Assembly: GCA_039028975.1 (NCBI GenBank)
Contig: JBCCHB010000190.1
Location: 1-29,237 of the forward strand
DNA from: JAHBNG01 sp039028975
GTDB taxonomy: Bacteria; Chloroflexota; Anaerolineae; Caldilineales; Caldilineaceae
DNA: 29,237 nucleotides
Direction of reading: 5' to 3'
Shown here in pieces: positions 14,902 to 22,806 of this stretch. The translations under genes were made by a program, and so were the position numbers. A model generated the notes under the pieces. It had not been told where the DNA came from and did not search any database. It was given only the letters and a program-made list of their open reading frames with translations. Numbering within the stretch: the stretch's first letter is position 1; every line of letters starts with the position of its first letter.

Positions 14902-15984
14902 ATGCAAACCGATCAATCTACGCTCATTCCTGTTACCATCTTGACCGGTTTTCTCGGTGCGGGCAAGACAACACTACTCAACCGCATATTGCACGCCGAG
15001 CATGGACTACGGATTGCCGTACTCGTCAATGACTTCGGTGCGGTCAATATCGACAGCCAGATTGTGCTGGGCGTTGAAGGCGAAAGCATGGCCAGCCTGG
15101 GCAATGGCTGCATCTGCTGCACCATTCGCGACGATTTGCTCAAGGCAGCCACCGAACTGGTGAACCTGCCCGAACCGCCTGAATACATTATCGTCGAGCC
15201 GAGCGGCGTCTCCGAGCCAGGCGCTGTGGCCACAACGTTTCGCATGCTGCCTGATCATGTGCGCGTGGATAGCATTATCTCCGTGCTGGATGCCGAGAAC
15301 TTCGACACGGTGACCGGCTACAACAAGATCCTGGCATTGACTCAGGTCGGCGCGGCCGATATTGTCCTGCTCAACAAGGCCGACCTGGTCACTCGTCAGA
15401 AGTTGGATCAGCTACAAGCAAGTGTGCGCCGTATAGTGCCAGAGGCGCGCATTGTCGAGACGGTTGAAGCCAATGTCCCGTTGGAATTGGTGCTCGATGT
15501 GGGCACATTCGACTTGGCGCGGCTGGCAGAGAACGAAGCACTAGATGTCCATGTCCATCCCGAATTAGATACCCATGGGCATGAGCACGACGATCATCAC
15601 GAGCATCATACGCACCATCACGATGATCATACGATCCTCTTCAGCACGTGGCACTATAGCGATGCAGAGCCACTTCTCTTTAAAAGCGTGCGTCAGGCCA
15701 TCGATAGGCTGCCTCTGGGTATCTTTCGCGCCAAAGGATTTGTCCATCTGCATGACTTTCCCGAACGCCGTGGTCTGCTGCAAATGGTAGGCAGCCGAGT
15801 GAGTTTGACGAAGGGCGAGCCGTGGGGAGCAGAGACGCCCCATACCGATCTGGTCTTTATCGGCGAAGCAGGCGCAATTGAGCCGGCAAAACTGCAGGCA
15901 GCCTTTGAAGCATGCCGTCCAGACACATCCAACGGGTTGGATGAAAAGTTAGAGGACGCGAACAATTGGATTCGTGAGATATGA
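14902..15984 (+). CDS. COG0523 / CobW-family G3E GTPase, copy 1 (His-rich metallochaperone)
   Basis: This protein of about 360 residues is a G3E-family P-loop GTPase. It shows Walker A GFLGAGKT (16-23), the metal-binding CxCC motif (Cys70, Cys72, Cys73 in GNGCICCT), the EPSG switch (99-102), the guanine specificity loop LLNKADL and a C-terminal CobW_C domain. Between the domains is a His-rich loop (about 215-240) with more than a dozen His. COG0523 proteins deliver Zn, Co or other metals to client proteins. The ATG at 14902 (MQTDQ) has AGAGGA 4 bases upstream; an in-frame ATG at 14878 lacks one. The same peptide start and site recur in copies 2 and 3, to which it is nearly identical. It ends 49 bases before a strong terminator. 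Confidence 0.9.
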   Translation: MQTDQSTLIPVTILTGFLGAGKTTLLNRILHAEHGLRIAVLVNDFGAVNIDSQIVLGVEGESMASLGNGCICCTIRDDLLKAATELVNLPEPPEYIIVEPSGVSEPGAVATTFRMLPDHVRVDSIISVLDAENFDTVTGYNKILALTQVGAADIVLLNKADLVTRQKLDQLQASVRRIVPEARIVETVEANVPLELVLDVGTFDLARLAENEALDVHVHPELDTHGHEHDDHHEHHTHHHDDHTILFSTWHYSDAEPLLFKSVRQAIDRLPLGIFRAKGFVHLHDFPERRGLLQMVGSRVSLTKGEPWGAETPHTDLVFIGEAGAIEPAKLQAAFEACRPDTSNGLDEKLEDANNWIREI

Positions 15985-16032
15985 GATACTCAGTTATTTT
16001 GACTTCACGTACTTCTGTATTATAGTTCATAC

Positions 16033-16072
16033 AAGCCTAATTGAGATTCGATCTCAATTAGGCTTCGTTTTT
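16033..16072 (+). terminator. Strong rho-independent terminator with embedded dyad
   Basis: AAGCCTAATTGAGAT (16033-16047) pairs perfectly with ATCTCAATTAGGCTT (16051-16065), a 15-bp stem with a TCG loop, followed by CGTTTTT. It closes G3E copy 1. Its inner part, TGAGAT-TCG-ATCTCA, is the same dyad with the same 3-base spacer as the one upstream of the Fur-family gene (18519-18533). Confidence 0.9.
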
Positions 16073-16084
16073 CAGGGAATTAGC

Positions 16085-16231
16085 AATGTAGCGATCTTCT
16101 GATAATCCAAAACCATCTCTTCGAGAAGTTACTCGTTGAGTTATATGGGAAGAGTAACCTTGAAGTGCACGGCCATAATTTATATCAATCTGGTATCTGA
16201 TAAACCTGCCCGCCATAGAATAGACGATGAC
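16085..16231 (+). pseudogene. 3'-end remnant of a fur-family gene
   Basis: These bases align closely to the last ~130 bases of the intact Fur-family gene (about 18912-19042) and to the junction after it. Matching blocks include GCGATCT, ATCCAAA-CCATCTCTT, GAGAAGTTACT-GTTGAGTTATAT, GGAAGAG, TGAAGT-CACG-CCATA, ATCTGGTATCTG and CCATAG, then AGACGATGAC. Frame is lost by small changes, so no protein is made. Upstream fur sequence is absent. It stands ahead of G3E copy 2 as the intact fur stands ahead of copy 3, so it records duplication of a fur-GTPase module followed by loss of the fur body. Confidence 0.75.
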
Positions 16232-16369
16232 CGTTCGATTTTGAGTGTTATACAGAGTTACTCAGAGAAGGCGCTGAGCCACACAGAGAAATCTAGCATA
16301 GAGAGGAGGTTTCTCCGGGGGCCTCTGTGAATCCCTGTGTTGACGCGACTCAGTGTAATGAGCAAAAAT

Positions 16370-16639
16370 ATGCCGCTTTATGTCTACGCCTGCCAAACGT
16401 GTGAGTTGGAACTGGAAGAGATGCACGCTCTCGGCCAGGCTCCAGAAAAGAGCATTCGTTGCCCACTCTGTGGTGGCTACTTTGAACGTGTCGTCTCTCT
16501 CTTTCAAGTTCGAAAGAGAACCGATGGCCAGACAGACCAAAATAGTACAACGCATAGCCAGACAGACCAAAATGGTACAATGCCACCGACCCACGGCGTG
16601 GATTGCGTTTGCTGCTTTCCAACGCGCTATAGACGATGA
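16370..16639 (+). CDS. FmdB-like small zinc-ribbon protein
   Basis: This 89-residue protein begins MPLYVYACQTCELELEEMH, the usual opening of FmdB-family regulatory zinc ribbons. It has two knuckles, CQTC (about 8-11) and CPLC (about 32-35). Then comes a Gln/Thr/Asp-rich segment made by a 30-base tandem repeat, and a C-terminal DCVCC cluster not typical of FmdB. Three in-frame starts lie upstream (16337 TTG, 16358 ATG), but the ATG at 16370 matches the family. The stop overlaps an ATG at 16636 that is in frame with G3E copy 2, so the two are probably translated together. Its 3' end shares sequence with the junction upstream of G3E copy 1. A zinc-linked regulatory role is inferred. Confidence 0.65.
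   Translation: MPLYVYACQTCELELEEMHALGQAPEKSIRCPLCGGYFERVVSLFQVRKRTDGQTDQNSTTHSQTDQNGTMPPTHGVDCVCCFPTRYRR
16527..16586 (+). repeat. 30-bp tandem repeat inside the zinc-ribbon gene
   Basis: Two copies of a 30-base unit beginning GCCAGACAGACCAAAAT start at 16527 and 16557 and differ at a few positions. Each adds ten residues (QTDQN-T---) to the linker of the FmdB-like protein, keeping the frame. Confidence 0.75.
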
Positions 16640-16677
16640 CCAAGGCTGAGATGATGAAGACCGAAATAAAGGAAATC

Positions 16678-17760
16678 ATGCAATCTGATCAATTTACGAT
16701 CATTCCTGTTACCATCTTGACCGGTTTTCTCGGTGCGGGCAAGACAACACTACTTAACCGCATCTTACACGCTGAGCACGGACTACGTATTGCTGTACTC
16801 GTCAATGACTTCGGTGCGGTCAATATCGACAGCCAGATTGTGCTGGGCGTTGAAGGAGAAAGCATGGTCAGCTTGGGCAATGGCTGCATTTGCTGCACCA
16901 TTCGTGACGATTTGCTCAAGGCAGCCACCGACCTGGTAAAGCTGCCCGAACCGCCTGAATACATTATCGTTGAGCCGAGCGGCGTCTCCGATCCAGGTGC
17001 TGTGGCCACAACGTTTCTCATGCTACGCAACCATCTGCGCGTGGATAGCGTCATCGCCGTGCTAGATGCCGAGAACTTCGACGCTTTGACCGGCTACAAC
17101 GAGATTCTGGCAATAGCTCAGGTCGGCGTAGCCGATATCGTCCTGCTCAACAAGGCCGACTTGGTCTCGCGTCAGAAGTTAGATCAGCTACAAGCAAGTG
17201 TGCGCCGTATGGCAACACGGTCGCGCATTATCGAGACGGTTGAAGCCAATGTCCCATTGGAATTGCTGCTCGATGTAGGCACATTCGACCTAGCGCGGCT
17301 GGCAGAGAAAGAAGCACTAGATGTTCATGTCCATCCCGAATTAGATACCTATGGACATGAGCATGATGCTCATCACGAGCATCATACGCACCATCACGAT
17401 GATCATACGATCCTCTTTAGCACCTGGCACTATGGCGATACAGAGCCGCTTCTCCTCAAGAGCGTGCGTCGAGCCTTCAAAAGGTTGCCTGTGAGGATCT
17501 TTCGCGCCAAAGGATTTGTCCACTTGCACGAGTTTCCCGAACGCCGTGGCCTGCTGCAAATGGTAGGCAGCCGAGTGCGATTGACGATTGGCGAGCCGTG
17601 GGGAGCAGAGACGCCTCACACGGATCTGGTCTTTATCGGCGAAGCAGGCGCAATTGAGCCGGCAAAACTGCGGACAGCCTTCGAAGCATGCCGTCCAGGT
17701 GCATCCAACCCGTTGGTAGAAAAGTTAGAGGACGCAATCAGTTGGATACGTGAGATATGA
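16678..17760 (+). CDS. COG0523 / CobW-family G3E GTPase, copy 2 (His-rich metallochaperone)
   Basis: This protein of about 360 residues is nearly identical to copies 1 and 3. It has the same Walker A (16-23), CxCC (70-73), EPSG and NKADLV motifs, and a His-rich loop reading HEHDAHHEHHTHHH. The ATG at 16678 (MQSDQF) is preferred because AAAGGA precedes it and because the same start occurs in the other copies; an ATG at 16636 overlapping the zinc-ribbon stop is the alternative. Distinct substitutions include ATRS for PEAR before the IIETVEAN segment. A Crp-like gene follows; the stop TGA overlaps an ATG of that frame. Confidence 0.9.
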   Translation: MQSDQFTIIPVTILTGFLGAGKTTLLNRILHAEHGLRIAVLVNDFGAVNIDSQIVLGVEGESMVSLGNGCICCTIRDDLLKAATDLVKLPEPPEYIIVEPSGVSDPGAVATTFLMLRNHLRVDSVIAVLDAENFDALTGYNEILAIAQVGVADIVLLNKADLVSRQKLDQLQASVRRMATRSRIIETVEANVPLELLLDVGTFDLARLAEKEALDVHVHPELDTYGHEHDAHHEHHTHHHDDHTILFSTWHYGDTEPLLLKSVRRAFKRLPVRIFRAKGFVHLHEFPERRGLLQMVGSRVRLTIGEPWGAETPHTDLVFIGEAGAIEPAKLRTAFEACRPGASNPLVEKLEDAISWIREI

Positions 17761-17840
17761 GAAGGGAGCCATCTTTGACATTCGCACGTGCCTGTTCAAC
17801 AGTTTCCAATCGCTTGTTACGACAGCCAGGTGATAGTCAG

Positions 17841-18425
17841 ATGATCTTCTCTGATACGGTTAGCACATGCCGTCACTACGACCGCGGCATTTTCATTCCC
17901 ACCGCGCCAGATCAGTTACTGAAAGTTGAAGAAGGTGTCGTAGCACAGTTGGTTGTCCACAGCGATGGGGCAGAGGTTCTCCTAGGCTTTTATGGCCCTG
18001 GTCAACTGATTGTTCCTCACCCCACCGATAGTTGCTACATCTACTATCGAGCACATACTGATGTGACAGCGCATGCTCTGGCGTGGTCCGAGGCGCACAA
18101 CCTGCCTGGCTTGGTTGACCAGTTACGTGCTCGCATCTGGCAACAGGAAGCGTGGACGGCGCTGCAAGCTCACCCTGCCAACGAGGAACGCTTGCTAGGA
18201 TTCCTTACGCTCTTGACGGAGCAATTCGGGCGCGCGACCGAGAATGGTACATTGCTCGACCTTCGTATTACGCATCAACAGCTTGCAAGCGCAATTGGGG
18301 TTACGCGGCCCACAATCACTCGTCTAATCAGTATCCTCCGTCGACGTCAGCTGCTCTCTACTGTGGGTGTCGGTAATCAAGAACGCTTCTTGCTTCATCA
18401 CAAAACCCAGACGACTCACTCCTAA
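17841..18425 (+). CDS. Crp/Fnr-family transcriptional regulator
   Basis: This 194-residue protein has a cyclic-nucleotide-binding-like beta-barrel (about 10-90, LLKVEEGVVAQLVVHSDGAEVLLGFYGPGQLI) and a C-terminal winged HTH (LRITHQQLASAIGVTRPTITRLISILRRRQLL). The frame opens at 17757, but ATG 17841 is chosen because AGGTGA stands 7 bases before it. No Fnr-type Cys cluster is seen. It shares its strand with, and lies between, G3E copy 2 and the Fur-family gene. The ligand is unknown. In this position it could be a second layer of control over the metallochaperone array. Confidence 0.82.
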   Translation: MIFSDTVSTCRHYDRGIFIPTAPDQLLKVEEGVVAQLVVHSDGAEVLLGFYGPGQLIVPHPTDSCYIYYRAHTDVTAHALAWSEAHNLPGLVDQLRARIWQQEAWTALQAHPANEERLLGFLTLLTEQFGRATENGTLLDLRITHQQLASAIGVTRPTITRLISILRRRQLLSTVGVGNQERFLLHHKTQTTHS

Positions 18426-18518
18426 CCGACTGCGTCTCTCTATTTCTCAGCTCAACACAAGCTGGTACGAAATCAAACAGAATTGCTGCTTCATTTCGCG
18501 CCTCATCCGTCACCAAAA

Positions 18519-18533
18519 TGAGATATCATCTCA
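18519..18533 (+). promoter_or_regulatory. Dyad TGAGAT-N3-ATCTCA upstream of the Fur-family gene, candidate operator
   Basis: TGAGAT (18519-18524) and ATCTCA (18528-18533) form a perfect dyad around ATC. With one mismatch it extends to 9-base arms (AAATGAGAT / ATCTCACTT). It sits about 70 bases before the fur ATG, a suitable place for autoregulation by a Fur/Zur protein. The same 6-3-6 dyad occurs in the terminator loop at 16042-16056. It does not match the classical E. coli or Bacillus Zur boxes that I recall. Confidence 0.4.
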
Positions 18534-18601
18534 CTTATGAGGGTTGTGCAGATAGTTCACCACATCTGCGAGGGCGCAGGTATTCAGACAAAACAGGTTG
18601 G

Positions 18602-19042
18602 ATGATGAGCACCATTCAAACGAACCCAGCGAAAGCGTGGGCTGCGGAGTTAACTCAGCACGGTTATCACGTAACCATGCCGCGGCTGGTAGTGATCGAG
18701 CTACTCGCGCAGAAACAGCAGGCGTTAACTGCAGAGCAGCTTTTTGATCTTGCACAGCAGCAAGATGCACGCCTGGGCCGGGCTACCGTCTATCGTACAC
18801 TGGAGCTGCTGGAGAAGCTCCATCTAGTCTGTCGTGTGCCTAACGGTGGACGTCAACATGCCTATGTCCGCTCTGAGCTGGCAACACAGCCGCTGGCCAT
18901 CTGTGAACATTGTGGCGATCTCTTGGTGATCCAAAGCCATCTCTTTGAGAAGTTACTTGTTGAGTTATATCGGAAGAGCAACTTTGAAGTTCACGACCAT
19001 AGCTTACACCTATCTGGTATCTGCCAGACCTGCCAGCCATAG
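18602..19042 (+). CDS. Fur-family metalloregulator, probably Zur
   Basis: This 146-residue protein has an N-terminal winged HTH with the Fur recognition helix GRATVYRTLELL (59-70). Its dimerisation domain carries two CxxC structural zinc sites (101-104 CEHC; 141-144 CQTC) and the HDHSLHLSGIC segment with regulatory-site His residues. Start at ATG 18602 gives the usual Fur N-terminus; the frame extends to 18518 but would run through the dyad operator. Neighbours argue for zinc: G3E copy 3 starts 27 bases after its stop, and two YciC-type GTPases follow, a group controlled by Zur in Bacillus. Metal specificity is inferred from context. A degraded copy of its 3' end lies at 16085. Confidence 0.85.
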   Translation: MMSTIQTNPAKAWAAELTQHGYHVTMPRLVVIELLAQKQQALTAEQLFDLAQQQDARLGRATVYRTLELLEKLHLVCRVPNGGRQHAYVRSELATQPLAICEHCGDLLVIQSHLFEKLLVELYRKSNFEVHDHSLHLSGICQTCQP

Positions 19043-19069
19043 ACGATGACGACCGAAACAGAGGAACTT

Positions 19070-20173
19070 ATGCAACCTGACCAATCGACGCGTATTCCCG
19101 TTACCATCTTGACCGGTTTTCTCGGTGCGGGCAAGACGACACTGCTCAACCGCATTTTGCACGCCGAGCACGGACTACGTGTTGCCGTACTCGTCAATGA
19201 CTTCGGTGCGGTCAATATCGATAGCCAGATTGTACTGGGCGTTGAAGGCGAAAGCATGGTCAGCCTGGGCAATGGCTGTATCTGCTGCACCATTCGCGAC
19301 GACTTGCTCAAGGCTGCCACCGACCTGGTGAACCTGCCCGAACCGCCTGAGTACATTGTCGTCGAGCCGAGTGGCGTCTCCGAGCCAGGTGCTGTGGCCA
19401 CAACATTTCTCATGCTGCGCGACCATCTGCGCGTGGATAGCGTCATCGCCGTGCTAGATGCCGAGAACTTCGACACAATGACTGGCCACAACTCGATCCT
19501 GGCACTGGAGCAGGTCGGCGCAGCCGATATTGTCCTGCTCAACAAGGCCGACCTGGTTACTCGTCAGAAGCTGGATCAGCTACAGGTAAGCGTGCGCCAT
19601 ATGGTGCCTCAGGCTCGCATTGTCGAGACGGTTGAAGCAAATGTCCCGTTGGAACTGCTGCTCGATGTGGGTACATTCAACCTGGCGCGGCTGGCAGAGA
19701 AAGACGCACTTGATGTCCATGTCCATCCCGAATTAGATACCCATGGGCATGAGCACGATGGGCATCACCGTGATCATGAGCGCGCTCACCATGCTCATGG
19801 ACACCATCACGATGATCACACAATCCTCTTCAGCACGTGGCACTACAGCCACACAGCTCCACTGGTCTTCAAAAGCGTGCGTCGTGCCCTCGACCGATTG
19901 CCACTGGGAATCTTTCGCGCCAAAGGATTTGTCCACTTGCACGAGTTCCCCGAACGTCGTGGTCTGCTGCAAATGGTGGGCAGCCACGCCCGTTTGACCA
20001 TTGGCAAGCCGTGGGGTGCAGAGACGCCGCAGACCGATCTGGTCTTTATCGGAGAAGCAGGCGCAATTGAGCCGGAAAAACTTCGGGCAGCCTTCGACGC
20101 TTGTCGTCCAAGTACATCCAATCCACTGGTCGAAAAGCTAGAGAATTCCATTAGCTGGGTCCGTGAGATCTAA
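19070..20173 (+). CDS. COG0523 / CobW-family G3E GTPase, copy 3 (His-rich metallochaperone)
   Basis: This protein of 367 residues is the third near-identical His-rich G3E GTPase. Walker A (16-23), CxCC (70-73), EPSG and NKADLV motifs are conserved. Its His-rich loop is the longest of the three (HGHEHDGHHRDHERAHH, then AHGHHHDDH), which suggests expansion by repeat slippage. It starts (MQPDQS) after AGAGGAAC; an ATG at 19046 in the same frame lies 3 bases after the fur stop, so the two genes are tightly linked and probably one operon. A metal-delivery role under Fur/Zur control is the simplest reading. Confidence 0.92.
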   Translation: MQPDQSTRIPVTILTGFLGAGKTTLLNRILHAEHGLRVAVLVNDFGAVNIDSQIVLGVEGESMVSLGNGCICCTIRDDLLKAATDLVNLPEPPEYIVVEPSGVSEPGAVATTFLMLRDHLRVDSVIAVLDAENFDTMTGHNSILALEQVGAADIVLLNKADLVTRQKLDQLQVSVRHMVPQARIVETVEANVPLELLLDVGTFNLARLAEKDALDVHVHPELDTHGHEHDGHHRDHERAHHAHGHHHDDHTILFSTWHYSHTAPLVFKSVRRALDRLPLGIFRAKGFVHLHEFPERRGLLQMVGSHARLTIGKPWGAETPQTDLVFIGEAGAIEPEKLRAAFDACRPSTSNPLVEKLENSISWVREI

Positions 20174-20200
20174 GGCTAACCCAAAAAACAAGGCTTATAT

Positions 20201-20328
20201 GGGGCTCCAAGGATCTGGGAATAACAGCCCCATTAATTATTAATTATTCGCTATTTATTATTAATTATTGGCAATGGCTCAGTCAGAAGAGCTCTGAATA
20301 ATTAATTTTGAATAAACAATAATTAATA
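20201..20328 (+). promoter_or_regulatory. Hairpin and AT-rich inverted repeats between G3E copies 3 and 4
   Basis: GGGGCT (20201-20206) can pair with AGCCCC (20226-20231), and an AT run follows, perhaps ending the upstream unit. Then ATTAATTATT repeats fill 20233-20270. TATTAATTATTG (20259-20270) is mirrored by CAATAATTAATA (20317-20328), a perfect 12-bp inverted repeat. A weak promoter-like pair (TTGAAT 20308, TAACTT near 20331, 17 apart) overlaps the right arm. The region is far more AT-rich than its neighbours and would suit a regulated promoter for copies 4 and 5. Confidence 0.4.
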
Positions 20329-20364
20329 CTTAACTTTCGCGTTCAATCATGAAAGCAACATACC

Positions 20365-21570
20365 ATGTCAACATCTTTGATCGACTCCCTCTCTTGTGAA
20401 ACTCAGCAGGAAAAGCGCCTTCCCGTGACGGTCCTCTCTGGCTTTCTTGGCGCAGGAAAGACGACGCTACTCAACCACGTTCTCGGCAATCGGCAGGGCT
20501 TACGTGTTGCCGTGATCGTCAATGACATGAGTGAAGTCAACATCGACGCGACTCTCGTAAACGGCGAGACTCAATTGAGCCGCACCGACGAAAAGCTGGT
20601 CGAGATGAGCAATGGCTGCATCTGCTGCACGTTACGTGAGGATCTGCTCAAGGAGGTGAGTGCTCTGGCGCGCGCCGGAAAATTCGACTACCTGCTGATC
20701 GAATCGACCGGCATCTCAGAACCGATGCCGGTTGCCGAAACCTTCACATTTGATTTAGAAGGCTTTGAGGGATTACTGAGCAATGTAGCCAGACTCGACA
20801 CCATGGTAACGGTAGTCGATGCCTACAATTTTTTGCGTGACTACGAAGCTGGTGAAGCACTGGCCGATCATGATCTTGCGGTCGGTGAGGAAGACGAGCG
20901 AACGATTTCCGATCTCCTGATCGAACAGGTGGAATTCGCCAACGTGCTCGTGATCAACAAACTCGATCTGGTAACAGATGAGGAAGCGGGTCGCTTGAAG
21001 GCAATTTTAGAGTTGCTCAACCCGACGGCAACCTTTCTGTCCGCCCAACGGGGCAGAGTCGGCCCGGAGACAATCCTCAATACAGGTTTGTTTAGCCTTG
21101 ACGAGGCCGAAGGGCACGCTATGTGGCTACAGGAGCCACGCTTCGCACCCTTGCCTGAGACCGAAGAGTATGGTGTGAGCAGTTTTCAATACACAGCAGA
21201 GCGCCCCTTCCATCCGCAGCGACTGCTTTCGTTTGTCGAACGAGGTTGGCCTGGTCTCCTACGTTCAAAGGGCTTCTTCTGGCTTTCCTCTCGTTCCGAG
21301 TATGCCGGGTACTGGTCGCAGGCTGGCCCCCTACTGACTCTTGAGTATGCCGGCGGCTGGAGTGAGGGAGTGACATCTGAGCCGGACAACGACAGTGAAC
21401 TCTTCGAGGAGGGCGTAGGGGCACCCCGGCAGGAGTTGGTCTTTATCGGCGTGGACATGGCGCATGAGGCCATGGTGGCCGAACTAGATGCTGCGCTGCT
21501 CTCTGCCGAAGAAGTTGCGCAGGGGCCGGGCGCATGGCGGAATTATCGCGACGAGCTGCCAGAGTGGTAG
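20365..21570 (+). CDS. COG0523 G3E GTPase, YciC/ZagA type, copy 4
   Basis: This 401-residue protein belongs to the YciC/ZagA branch of COG0523. Motifs are Walker A GFLGAGKT (26-33), NDMSEVNID, CxCC (Cys85, Cys87, Cys88), LIESTGISEP and INKLDLV. The C-terminal domain has ETEEYGVSSF, LRSKGFFWL, YWSQAGP and RQELVFIG, all typical of YciC. In Bacillus this protein is a Zur-repressed GTPase that delivers zinc under limitation. It lacks the His-rich loop of copies 1-3 and is clearly a different subgroup. No strong ribosome binding site is seen before ATG 20365. Copy 5 follows after 30 bases. Confidence 0.9.
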   Translation: MSTSLIDSLSCETQQEKRLPVTVLSGFLGAGKTTLLNHVLGNRQGLRVAVIVNDMSEVNIDATLVNGETQLSRTDEKLVEMSNGCICCTLREDLLKEVSALARAGKFDYLLIESTGISEPMPVAETFTFDLEGFEGLLSNVARLDTMVTVVDAYNFLRDYEAGEALADHDLAVGEEDERTISDLLIEQVEFANVLVINKLDLVTDEEAGRLKAILELLNPTATFLSAQRGRVGPETILNTGLFSLDEAEGHAMWLQEPRFAPLPETEEYGVSSFQYTAERPFHPQRLLSFVERGWPGLLRSKGFFWLSSRSEYAGYWSQAGPLLTLEYAGGWSEGVTSEPDNDSELFEEGVGAPRQELVFIGVDMAHEAMVAELDAALLSAEEVAQGPGAWRNYRDELPEW

Positions 21571-21600
21571 GTGTGTTCTTCAGCCAAAGGAGCTGATTTG

Positions 21601-22794
21601 ATGACAATTCAAACCCGTTTACCCGTCACGGTGCTGTCCGGCTTCCTAGGCGCTGGAAAGACGACGCTTCTTAATTACGTACTCAACAACCGTCAAGGCT
21701 TGCGCGTTGCGGTGATTGTCAACGACATGAGCGAAGTCAACATTGATGCTGAACTGGTCGACAGCGGCGTTGAATTGAGTCGCGCCGAGGAAAAGCTCGT
21801 CGAGATGACCAACGGCTGCATCTGCTGCACGCTGCGCGAGGATCTGCTGCTCGAGGTAGGCAAACTGGCGAGCGAAGAGCGTTTTGATTATCTCTTGATC
21901 GAATCGACTGGCATCTCCGAGCCGATGCCGGTGGCGGCCACCTTTACCTTTCCACTCGACGAGGCCCATACAACCACGTTGTCGGATTTTGCCCAACTCG
22001 ACACAATGGTCACTGTGGTCGATGCCGTCAACTGGCTGCACGACTACATTGAAAGCAAAAGCCTGCGCGAAAAAGAGATGGCGGTCAGCGAAAGCGACTA
22101 TCGCACGCTCAACGATCTCTTGGTCGACCAAGTGGAATTTGCCAATGTGATCATTATCAACAAAACCGATCTGGTTGATAGCCATCAACTTGGGGAGTTG
22201 GAGGCTATTCTTCGCCACCTCAACCCCGAAGCAACCCTAATCCGGGCACAACAGGGGGTCGTGCCGCTGGGGCAGATTGTCAACACCGGGCGCTTTGACT
22301 TCGATCGGGCCTCGCGCGCGCCTGGTTGGGCCAAAGAACTGCGTGGGGAGCATACGCCAGAGACGGAAGAATATGGCATCAGCAGCTTTGTCTACCGCGC
22401 ATGGCGCCCCTTTCACCCAGAGCGCTTCTGGAACTTTGTCAACTCTGATGGGGTAGAAGGCACCCTCCGCTCCAAAGGCTATTTCTGGCTGTCCACCCGT
22501 ATGGAGGTTGGCATGATCTGGTCACAAGCTGGCATCAAAGCCCAAGCCCAGCCGACCGGGCGCTGGTGGGTGACGGTGCCGAAAGAAAATTGGCCCACCA
22601 GTGCCCGGATTCGCGGCTATATCAAGGAACGCTGGCGCGAGCCCTATGGTGACCGCCGACAAGAGTTGGTCTTCATCGGGATTAATCTTGATCAGGAGAC
22701 CCTCACCACATCACTGGATGGCTGCCTGCTAACCGATGCCGAGATGGCGTTGGGTATCGACGGCTGGCGCTCATTTAGTGACCCCTTCCCATAA
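21601..22794 (+). CDS. COG0523 G3E GTPase, YciC/ZagA type, copy 5
   Basis: This 397-residue protein equals the recalled length of Bacillus YciC. Walker A is at 14-21, CxCC at 73-76 (Cys73, Cys75, Cys76), with NDMSEVNID, LIESTGISEP, INKTDLV, ETEEYGISSF and LRSKGYFWL. The ATG at 21601 is supported by AAAGGAG 8 bases upstream; a GTG at 21571 in frame is not. It is close to, but clearly diverged from, copy 4, with a different C-terminal insert (RIRGYIKERWREPYG). The pair forms an operon, with 30 bases between the copy 4 stop and this ATG. It ends shortly before a remnant of a type-1 copy. Confidence 0.9.
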   Translation: MTIQTRLPVTVLSGFLGAGKTTLLNYVLNNRQGLRVAVIVNDMSEVNIDAELVDSGVELSRAEEKLVEMTNGCICCTLREDLLLEVGKLASEERFDYLLIESTGISEPMPVAATFTFPLDEAHTTTLSDFAQLDTMVTVVDAVNWLHDYIESKSLREKEMAVSESDYRTLNDLLVDQVEFANVIIINKTDLVDSHQLGELEAILRHLNPEATLIRAQQGVVPLGQIVNTGRFDFDRASRAPGWAKELRGEHTPETEEYGISSFVYRAWRPFHPERFWNFVNSDGVEGTLRSKGYFWLSTRMEVGMIWSQAGIKAQAQPTGRWWVTVPKENWPTSARIRGYIKERWREPYGDRRQELVFIGINLDQETLTTSLDGCLLTDAEMALGIDGWRSFSDPFP

Positions 22795-22806
22795 CGAATT
22801 GCTTCA

